From: Halovibrio variabilis
GTDB taxonomy: Bacteria; Pseudomonadota; Gammaproteobacteria; Pseudomonadales; Halomonadaceae
NCBI RefSeq assembly: GCF_007991175.1
Contig: NZ_BJXV01000002.1
Coordinates: 248,001 to 312,000, forward strand
Direction: 5' to 3'
DNA length: 64,000 nucleotides
Shown here: positions 57,403 through 64,000 of the stretch, one piece after another
How positions within the stretch are numbered: the first letter of the stretch is position 1
Layout of the letters: every line of letters begins with the position of its first letter
Made by a program: the position numbers and the translations under genes
The notes under the pieces: generated by a model
Told to the model about the DNA's origin: nothing
Database searches by the model: none
What the model saw: the letters and a program-made list of their open reading frames with translations, nothing else

Positions 57403-57872
57403 AATGTAGCGACGGTACCAACCTCTATCACCCACCCATGGCTGACGCCGCTGGGTTGAATGAGGCGGGCATTCAACCGCTTAACCAGGCGTTAGCGGAA
57501 GTGGGAGCCCAGCCATTGGCAAGCGGCGGTGGGCAAACCTACCCGAAATACCGCGGGTTGCTAGGGAAAATCTTTTCCGGCAATGCCAAAGTACCCTATC
57601 GACCTTATGCCACGTTCAGCGCCTCGGAGGCCTTTGCACGATGGTTTCAACGCTTCTATGACACCTCGTCTGCAAAGTTTTACTACCGTTGGTCAATCGA
57701 GGGTCCTGTTCGCAGCCAGGGATATTCGCTGGTGTGGACGATAGCGCCCTCAGATAATCGATTAGCAAAAGGGGATGTCGAAGCGGCCTTTATGAAAAAT
57801 GACATTCGTGCCCTAGCCACCGTCGTAAGGCAAGCATCGGTGAATATTACGGTCAGTACAACGCCAGGCTAA
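57396..57872 (+). CDS. Hypothetical protein
   Basis: 158-residue ORF beginning with TTG at 57396 (or ATG at 57438). Soluble, aromatic-rich (ARWFQRFYDTSSAKFYYRWSI), no motif I recognise. It precedes a GGDEF-EAL gene. Codon use resembles the region less than the core genes, consistent with an accessory insert, but this is only an impression. Confidence 0.4.
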   Translation: MLKCSDGTNLYHPPMADAAGLNEAGIQPLNQALAEVGAQPLASGGGQTYPKYRGLLGKIFSGNAKVPYRPYATFSASEAFARWFQRFYDTSSAKFYYRWSIEGPVRSQGYSLVWTIAPSDNRLAKGDVEAAFMKNDIRALATVVRQASVNITVSTTPG

Positions 57873-58028
57873 TGTCAATGTGTAGACCCTAACCTTCGCA
57901 CGCCGGATGGGCACGATGTACACCGCCATCTGATACTCTTTCTGCACGATGAAAATCAGGATGGTAAAGTCTTTGTAAATGCTCCTTATTAATGTTTCAT
58001 TGAAAAGCGCTCTCTGCAGGCAATCGAA

Positions 58029-60293
58029 ATGGATTTTATTCTCAACGAATCTCATCAAAATGCTTTGAATTTGTTAGTCAAGGCGGCCGCTTACTCGGCA
58101 GACTGCCCAAACGGATTCCTGGTAGGCGGTACAGAGACTAACTGGAACCTGTTAGCCAGTTATGGAGAACAACCCCCACTTCTTTTTGATGACTCAACGG
58201 AAAAGTGGCTGAAATTAAGCCTGACGAATAGGCAACCAACCATCATCAATGATGCATTAGGCCAGACGCTTCCTGTTTATTTTCACCAGCTACGCAGCCT
58301 TGGCCATCAATTTGTTGTGGGCATAGCGATATGGTGTGAAGAAGAGAAAATAATCGGCGTATTATTTGTCAGCAGTCCTTTGCCACAACAGCGCTTAAGT
58401 ACTGCCCAAGCGTATGCCTTGCAGACTCATGCGGCGCTTATTGGTCAAGTCCTCCAATTACAAGCGGGGTTATTCCTCCCGAAACAAAAACCGCTCATGG
58501 AGCGCCTTCGCTTGTTGGAGTCAGTGGTAGTGAATGCGAAAGACGCGATCCTGATCACAGAGGCAGAGCCCATTGACGAGCCGGGACCAAGGATCGTTTA
58601 TTGCAATCCGGCTTTCTTAAGCACGACGGGCTACACGTTATCCGAGGTCATCGGGCAGACGCCGCGGATTCTTCAATGTGATGACACTAGCCGTGCAACC
58701 CTGGATCTCATCCGAAAAGCGCTTTCAAGCTGGCAACCAATAGAAGTCGAGCTCATCAATACCCGTCGTGACGGCAGCAAATTTTGGGTTGAGCTAAGCA
58801 TTGTCCCCGTGGCTAACGAGAAAGGCTGGTTCACACATTGGGTGTCCGTGCAGCGGGATATCAGTGAGCGTAAGAAGTCTGAGTATTTAGCCATACAGGC
58901 TCTGGCGGATCGAGAAGAAAAGGTTGCATTGGAAAGTCGTTTAGAGGAGCGCAAACGCATTGAAGAAGCGCTGTCCTATGCAGCTTACCACGATGAATTA
59001 ACGTCGTTGTATAACCGGGCATACCTGATGGCACTTTTGGCGGATGTCTTTAATAATAATGGTCACAAGCAGATACCTGCCGCCACGGTACTTTTCCTGG
59101 ATCTTGATAGATTCAAATTTGTAAATGACAGCTTGGGTCATCAGGCAGGCGACATACTTCTTGAAGTGGTCTCACGCCGACTCGAAAATTGTATTAGAGA
59201 AGACGATGTATTAGCCAGGGTCGGCGGAGATGAGTTTGCTATCCTGCTTGCTGATGAGAATCAATCGCCCTTAGCAGTCGAGCTTGCTCAGCGCATTGTC
59301 AGTCAATTAAGTTTGCCGGTTGACATTGACGGACATAACATTTTTACTTCTTGCAGCATAGGTATCGTGACCGCTGATGTTACGCATACCTCGCCAGAAG
59401 ATCTGCTCCGAGATGCAGACATTGCAATGTATGTCGCCAAAAAACAGGGTCGAGGGCGATGGGCTTTATTCGATGTATCAATGCGTGAAGCAGCTATCGA
59501 CGCGTTGGTGATGCAGAATGCTCTCAAGCAGGCCGTGGCGAATAATGAATTTTCTGTTGTCTATCAGCCAATTTACAGCCTCCTTACCGATGAGATATGC
59601 GGTGCAGAAGCGTTAGTGAGATGGCTTCATCCAGTGCTCGGCCAAGTATCTCCAGACCGCTTCATCACTGTCGCTGAAGATATCGGGGTCATACACGAAC
59701 TAGGTAGCTGGGTCATGCAGGAGGGATGTGCTGAACTGCAACGTTGGAAGGCTGAGTTTCCCGAGCTGGAATTGCATCTGAACGTGAATGTGTCGGGTGT
59801 AGAGCTTAATCGACCAGGGTATGCGAACCAGATAAAAGATATTCTTGCTCAGACGGGTATCGACGCCCATGATCTCCAGGTTGAAATCACTGAATCCGTT
59901 TTCCTTCACCAGCCGGATGCAACAGCGCGAGTGTTGGAGAGCATTCGAGAGCTCGGTGTCCGTATAGCATTGGATGATTTTGGTACCGGGTACAGCGCAC
60001 TCGGCTACATTGATCGCTACCCAACTGACGCCATCAAAATCGACCAGTCATTTGTGTCCAGAATGATGACCTACCATCGCAGCGACGCTATCGTCAGAAG
60101 TATCTTGTCTTTGGGTCGTGCTTTGAATGTCGATATCATCGCCGAGGGCGTCGAGACCCTGCCCCAGCTACAGCGTTTAAGAGAAATGGAGTGCCCATTT
60201 GTTCAGGGTTATTTGTTAAGCCGACCTGTCAGCGCCGAAAAAATCATGACACTTCTGCAATCTCAGACAACTAAATCGACGCCGATTTCCTAA
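58029..60293 (+). CDS. GAF-PAS-GGDEF-EAL cyclic-di-GMP protein
   Basis: 754-residue cytosolic protein. Residues about 10-150 look like a GAF domain; 165-290 a PAS domain of the LOV-resembling type (NPAFLSTTGYTLSEVIG, RRDGSKFWVELSIVPV) but with TPRILQ where LOV domains have NCRFLQ, so no photo-active cysteine. GGDEF domain about 315-475 with intact RVGGDEF and REDD I-site; EAL domain about 490-740 with GAEALVRW and DDFGTGYS. Probably bifunctional. Its 3' end abuts a rhodopsin relic by 10 nt. Confidence 0.92.
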   Translation: MDFILNESHQNALNLLVKAAAYSADCPNGFLVGGTETNWNLLASYGEQPPLLFDDSTEKWLKLSLTNRQPTIINDALGQTLPVYFHQLRSLGHQFVVGIAIWCEEEKIIGVLFVSSPLPQQRLSTAQAYALQTHAALIGQVLQLQAGLFLPKQKPLMERLRLLESVVVNAKDAILITEAEPIDEPGPRIVYCNPAFLSTTGYTLSEVIGQTPRILQCDDTSRATLDLIRKALSSWQPIEVELINTRRDGSKFWVELSIVPVANEKGWFTHWVSVQRDISERKKSEYLAIQALADREEKVALESRLEERKRIEEALSYAAYHDELTSLYNRAYLMALLADVFNNNGHKQIPAATVLFLDLDRFKFVNDSLGHQAGDILLEVVSRRLENCIREDDVLARVGGDEFAILLADENQSPLAVELAQRIVSQLSLPVDIDGHNIFTSCSIGIVTADVTHTSPEDLLRDADIAMYVAKKQGRGRWALFDVSMREAAIDALVMQNALKQAVANNEFSVVYQPIYSLLTDEICGAEALVRWLHPVLGQVSPDRFITVAEDIGVIHELGSWVMQEGCAELQRWKAEFPELELHLNVNVSGVELNRPGYANQIKDILAQTGIDAHDLQVEITESVFLHQPDATARVLESIRELGVRIALDDFGTGYSALGYIDRYPTDAIKIDQSFVSRMMTYHRSDAIVRSILSLGRALNVDIIAEGVETLPQLQRLREMECPFVQGYLLSRPVSAEKIMTLLQSQTTKSTPIS

Positions 60294-60303
60294 ACATCCT
60301 GAA

Positions 60304-60535
60304 TTAAAGCAATAACTGCAGCACCACCAAAAACTGTGTCAGCAACATAGGCACATCAATGAGCCGGTTAGCATAGCGGTAGCCGTTACTGAATATTTCC
60401 CCCTTCGACCCGCACCATCTGCCTAACGCCTTCGTCCCAGATAAAGGCACGATCCCACATTGCCCATAGTTGGAATATTTCGATGGTGGCAGACACCATA
60501 ACCACGGCAGAAATCGCGAACGTCGTGCGATATTT
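60304..60535 (-). pseudogene. Relic of an NDQ-type (sodium-pumping) rhodopsin, helices B-C
   Basis: Decayed fragment. First piece (minus strand from 60535) reads KYRTTFAISAVVMVSA and IEIFQLWAMWDRAF, matching helix B of KR2-type sodium rhodopsins, which share SAVVMVSA. After VRVEG the frame shifts by one at a G5 run (plus-strand C's 60399-60403) and continues EIFSNGYRYANRLIDVPMLL then TQFLVVLQLLL and TAA at 60304. Helix C thus shows N, D and Q at the NDQ positions (KR2: GYRYLNWLIDVPMLLFQ), with the usual Trp mutated to Arg. Helices D-G, including the retinal lysine, are gone and a stop (60536-60538) precedes. Identification is by memory alignment. Confidence 0.7.
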
Positions 60536-60622
60536 TTATGTCGCCTGGTTGACTGTCATGGCTTCCGCCTGAGCGTCCAACAAAAGCCGCTAGGCTTTCA
60601 CCCTGCTCACGCAAGCGCGTCA

Positions 60623-60808
60623 TTATCTAACAGATCCCCCCGCCCTCTTCATAGGTGAGCTGCCGCTAGTGTCATGGAAGCGATAAACCTTCCAGTCAAA
60701 AATGTGCTTGACCACATTAACTGCAATCATTGCTTTGAATGTATCGGCTCGCTTCTCTGCATCGCTGATGTCAATGATCTGGCGATAAACCAGCACCGGC
60801 AGAGGGGC
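60623..60808 (-). other. Coding-like frame without a recognised gene
   Basis: Open frame of about 60 codons between stops, reading LPVLVYRQIIDISDAEKR and MIAVNVVKHIFDWKVYRFHD. It looks protein-like but I do not recognise it; a GTG could start it, with no ribosome-binding site. It lies between the rhodopsin relic and the aldo/keto reductase and may be another gene remnant. The rest of 60294-60818 shows nothing. Confidence 0.3.
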
Positions 60809-60818
60809 TTACCTGTGA

Positions 60819-61817
60819 TTAAATCTCTTTGCGTGTAGGCGGCGCCATGAACTCGGGCCCTACCGGGTCTTTGATGCAACGCTCGAGTATCTCATCAATG
60901 GCTTTGAACGCCTCCGCGTCCAGTGACCAGCCCTCGATCTCGCTGATCGGGTCAAGCTGACCCGGATTGCGTGCGCCCCAGAGCGCCGTGGTGACATCCT
61001 TTTGATCAATCAGCCAGCGCAGCGCCAATGCCAATACACTCTTCTGGTAGCGTTCCTTGGCAAATTGATCCAGCTCCGCCACTGCATCCAGATACTGCCG
61101 ATAGCGTTCGCCCTGGAACTTGGGATCGATCTTGCGCAGGTCATCGCCAGTAAACTCGGTGTCTTCACGCATCTTGCCGGTCAAAAGCCCCCGGCAGAGG
61201 CCACCGTAGGTGATGGTGGCAAGTTCGTGCTTTCGGCAATAGGGCAGAATGTCCTTTTCAATCTCCCGCTCGAACAGGTTGTAGGGAGGTTGCAGGCTGT
61301 GGAGAGGAGCAACCTCACGAAACGCATCCATCTGCTCCGGGCTGAAGTTGGAGACGCCGATCGCACGAATCTTGCCAGACTGGTACAGCTTTTCCATGAC
61401 CCGTGCCGTCTCCTCCATGGGTGTTTCCGGATCAGGCCAGTGGATCTGGTAGATATCAATGGTGTCGGTCTTGAGGCGTATCAGTGAGTCCTCAATCTCC
61501 CGCTCGATACGAGGCGCTGTGGCATCGCGCCAGAGATCCTCATCCTCGTTCCAGTTCAGAGCGGCCTTGGTGGCGAGCGCAACCTTCTGCCGTCTGCCGC
61601 CCGACAAGGCCTTGCCAATGATCTCCTCGGACCGACCGAAGCCATAGGCAGGAGCCGTGTCAATCAGACCGACCCCCTTGTCGATGGCCGCATGGATGGT
61701 ATCAATGGATTCCGATTCGTCGGTGCCGCCCCACATCCAGCCCCCGATGGCCCAGGTGCCGAGGCCAACCGGTGTGACCTGAATATCGGTGTTGCCAAAA
61801 CGTTGCGTGTCCATCAT
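60819..61817 (-). CDS. Aldo/keto reductase
   Basis: NADPH-dependent carbonyl reductase of about 332 residues, (beta/alpha)8 barrel. Tetrad residues are visible: Asp and Tyr in GLIDTAPAYGFG, Lys in LATKAAL, His in IYQIHWPD; the signature GVSNFSPEQM is intact. GGGAGG sits directly before the ATG at 61817 (1 nt) and 4 nt before a second ATG at 61814, so either may be used. YghZ/YdhF-like general detoxification is likely; substrate unknown. Confidence 0.9.
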   Translation of the reverse strand: MMDTQRFGNTDIQVTPVGLGTWAIGGWMWGGTDESESIDTIHAAIDKGVGLIDTAPAYGFGRSEEIIGKALSGGRRQKVALATKAALNWNEDEDLWRDATAPRIEREIEDSLIRLKTDTIDIYQIHWPDPETPMEETARVMEKLYQSGKIRAIGVSNFSPEQMDAFREVAPLHSLQPPYNLFEREIEKDILPYCRKHELATITYGGLCRGLLTGKMREDTEFTGDDLRKIDPKFQGERYRQYLDAVAELDQFAKERYQKSVLALALRWLIDQKDVTTALWGARNPGQLDPISEIEGWSLDAEAFKAIDEILERCIKDPVGPEFMAPPTRKEI

Positions 61818-61998
61818 GCCTCCCAGGTTCATTTATGACACTAAAAGCTTGGCAGCCATTGGTGAAGCGCGCAAACCGGTCTGCATATTCGTTCGGTTGG
61901 GCGTCACCGGATCGGTGCTGCCACACTCCGCTCGTCAGATTAAGAACCTGATACAGCTCGTCTATTGTCGGGAAAAAATAATGAGCTATTCGCAAGAA

Positions 61999-62113
61999 TC
62001 ATGCAGGCAGATGCGTCTTGAAATTCTCTGCCTGCTCGAATATCTCCTTGTACACCTCATCACGATCAACAGGCGGGTAGCCGTATTTGGCCAGTAGCAG
62101 TAGGCCGACCTTG
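61999..62113 (-). pseudogene. C-terminal relic of a type I restriction HsdR
   Basis: Within an otherwise gene-free stretch (61818-62664) the minus strand encodes ELKVGLLLLAKYGYPPVDRD then EVYKEIFEQAENFKTHLPA and a stop. This resembles the extreme C-terminus of HsdR subunits (helical tail ending EIFEQAENFK). The upstream continuation is not recognisable as HsdR. The remaining part of the stretch shows no convincing gene. Confidence 0.55.
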
Positions 62114-62664
62114 AGCTCGGGGCTTTTATTGGCACGCTGACGCCGGGAACAGTGAGTTTTTTTGTTCCCTACACCTGAGCCGTTCAGTGACCAGAAAACC
62201 ATAGGCTGCGATGCATAGACTGGCATATTGCGTTGCGTTGGTGGGTTGAGCCGGGTGGCATTTTTGAATATGGTGCGCATGGCCGCTCCCAGGGAAGAAA
62301 CTGGTTTTAAGCACAATTATAGATCGGCTTTTGGGCGTCCCTCGGGGCTATCTTGGGGCAACGTATTGGGAGTGAAAAACTCACTATACCGCCAAAAATT
62401 AACTATGCTGGCCTACTCATTACGCCCCGTCTTTTTGTGCACCAATAGCCTTCCCTCGCGTTGTGTTTTCATTCTCGCCATTGTTCCGAGTCGTCACCAG
62501 TTAATGTGAGATCCGTAGCGCTTCATCCTCACAGTAGTAGGTACCCATCGGGCCAGCATGGAGGAGCAGATCGGAAAGTTCACGTTGGCATGCTTAGTAT
62601 TTCCAAAAGCGTGAAATAGCCAGTGTTAAGTACTGGCACCCTTCGCGCTAAACACTTGCCACAA

Positions 62665-64000
62665 CTAGGGGTAGGTGCCCTCCTGACGCCCCGCTAACAG
62701 TTTCAAAATCAGCAGCGCAAACTGCCTGCCAGTTTCTTCGTTTTCCAGCAGCGGCATACTCAGTTTTTCATGGTCGTTCATCGCGTCCAACACGGCATCG
62801 GTCACGCGTTTGGGAAATAGCCCGTGCATCACTTGCGTGTCGTCATGGTGGGTGATCTGGGCCATGACAGCATCATCACGTTCAATGCGGTCGGCAATGC
62901 CATTGGCAAAATGCAGTTTATCGCCATCGCTGATATCTGCACCGTAGAGGTCATTTAAACGCTCAATAATCTCATTTAGGAGCTGGGTCTCTGGATCATG
63001 GGGCTTTCCGGAACCAACATCTGAAATAGGTTTCAGGCCGTAATCGCCGCTCTCCTCTTCAAGCGAAAGTTTCTGTTCGGCGCGTTTGGTCAGCCGGTAG
63101 CTGTCCAGCTCAAGCTCACTGACATCGATAGGGTCGCCAATTAATAAGCGGTCGATACGTAGCAGGGGGTACAGGTGCTTGGCGTAAACGCACAGTTGCT
63201 CTAATTCAGCATCATCGAAGTGAATAATCTGGCTCAGAAATTCATAGGTGCGCACAAAGCTCTGTAGGTTTTTACGATACAGGTCAAGCTCATCGCGGGT
63301 TTTACCGGCATCTTCCAGTTCCTGCTCGGCACGCTTTATGCCTTTATCGTCGCCCTGCTGCTCCGCTTGGTACCGGGCTTCCTTCCAGGTCTGCTGTTGC
63401 TCGACGGTGACTTCATAGCGTTTCTTAAAGCGCTCTTGAGCGGGATGGCAATGGTAACTCAGGCGCGAGGCCGGCGCTTTGGGGTCAAAGAAAGCAGTAG
63501 CGAACGCTTCTACCTCGGGCCAGTGGTAAATGCCGTTAGCATCCAGCGTGCGCTTTAGGTCATACACTACCTGAGGATCAGAAACGTCAGCCAGGGTTGC
63601 CTTGCGGTAATACGGCGCAAACGCCTCCAACACCTCTCGTGGTTCATTGAAGAAATCGAGAATAAACGTCTGCTTGCCGGGAAACAGGCGGTTCAGCCGT
63701 GAGAGTGTTTGTACACAGTCGACGCCTTGCAGCTTCTTGTCCACGTACATGGCGCATAGCTTGGGCTGGTCAAAGCCAGTCTGGTACTTGTTAGCGGCGA
63801 TCATCACGTTGAAATCGTCGGTATCTAACGCCGCCGCTAAATCACGCCCACGCACTCCTGGGTTAAGCAGCTTGCTGGTTTCGCTAACTTCTTCAGGAAT
63901 TATTTCATCTGCCGCTACGGTGCCTGAAAAGGCCACCAAGGGATGAACGTCGCTATAGCCTTTGTCTTCAACGTATTGGCGCATAGCGAGCTGGTAGCGC
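62665..64000 (-). CDS. hsdR: Type I restriction enzyme R subunit, C-terminal part (runs off the window)
   Basis: The frame is open to the right edge, so only the C-terminal 445 or so residues are seen. HsdR is the ATP-driven translocase/nuclease of type I restriction systems. Visible: end of the helicase part (NVMIAANKYQTGFDQPKLC, then VQTLSRLNR as motif VI) and the helical C-terminal domain with a charged coil (QQQTWKEARYQAEQQGDDKG). The hsdM and hsdS genes must lie to the right, outside the window, if the system is intact. Confidence 0.9.
   Translation of the reverse strand, partial: RYQLAMRQYVEDKGYSDVHPLVAFSGTVAADEIIPEEVSETSKLLNPGVRGRDLAAALDTDDFNVMIAANKYQTGFDQPKLCAMYVDKKLQGVDCVQTLSRLNRLFPGKQTFILDFFNEPREVLEAFAPYYRKATLADVSDPQVVYDLKRTLDANGIYHWPEVEAFATAFFDPKAPASRLSYHCHPAQERFKKRYEVTVEQQQTWKEARYQAEQQGDDKGIKRAEQELEDAGKTRDELDLYRKNLQSFVRTYEFLSQIIHFDDAELEQLCVYAKHLYPLLRIDRLLIGDPIDVSELELDSYRLTKRAEQKLSLEEESGDYGLKPISDVGSGKPHDPETQLLNEIIERLNDLYGADISDGDKLHFANGIADRIERDDAVMAQITHHDDTQVMHGLFPKRVTDAVLDAMNDHEKLSMPLLENEETGRQFALLILKLLAGRQEGTYP

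Noticed and set aside
57813..58058. 81-codon minus-strand ORF before the GGDEF-EAL gene
   Set aside because: Overlaps two plus-strand frames and has no support.
62228..62509. 93-codon plus-strand ORF
   Set aside because: Low-complexity reading without motif, start signal or neighbour support; treated as non-coding.

Overview
The gene content (PdxH, TusDCBE, Bax inhibitor-1 family, PatZ-type protein acetyltransferase, siroheme sulfite reductase with a DUF934 partner, XdhC/MocA with an Ior-type molybdoenzyme) and the moderately high GC point to a gammaproteobacterium of the Halomonas type, a salt-tolerant heterotroph. This assignment is made by eye from protein families; no database was searched.

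Layout. 1-6.9 kb: 3' part of metH, a MATE exporter and cysI-DUF934. 7-16.3 kb: housekeeping genes (Smr protein, WrbA-like flavoprotein, cytochrome b561, pdxH, a divergent patZ/deacetylase pair, tusDCBE). 16.3-19.7 kb: membrane and metabolic genes, one REP-like element and two very small membrane proteins. 19.7-26.4 kb: one minus-strand cluster encoding a proton-pump-type rhodopsin followed by crtE, crtI, crtB, crtY and a Brp/Blh carotene dioxygenase, i.e. everything from prenyl diphosphates to retinal plus the opsin. 26.9-44.9 kb: a dense sulfur region with tetrathionate reductase ttrBCA, a peroxiredoxin/persulfide-dioxygenase-like/DUF442/SulP/disulfide-reductase operon, a rhodanese/DsrE/DUF2892 operon, dsbG, thiosulfate dehydrogenase tsdBA beneath a two-component system, and a YeeE/YedE pair. 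45-50.3 kb: a CheB-CheR-PAS fusion with a PAS-GGDEF-EAL protein. 50.5-57.1 kb: MFS carrier, XdhC/MocA and an Ior-type molybdenum hydroxylase, metallophosphatase. 57-64 kb: an accessory end with unknown ORFs, a second GGDEF-EAL protein, a decayed rhodopsin fragment, an aldo/keto reductase and type I restriction HsdR material.

How the genes fit together. TsdBA oxidises thiosulfate to tetrathionate and TtrABC does the reverse, so the locus can encode both arms of a thiosulfate/tetrathionate couple. Two FNR/Anr-like boxes lie upstream of ttrB and of the rhodanese operon, and an AT-rich palindrome (TATTC-N7-GAATA or a close variant) recurs upstream of cysI, the peroxiredoxin operon and the YeeE pair. 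This suggests combined oxygen and sulfane-sulfur control.

Three things need a second look because they break the simple story. ttrC has an in-frame TAA at codon 17 with homologous sequence on both sides. The histidine kinase next to tsdBA is frameshifted before its ATP-binding motifs. A relic at 60.3-60.5 kb on the minus strand keeps the N-D-Q helix-C motif of sodium-pumping rhodopsins, 34 kb from the intact DTE-type rhodopsin.
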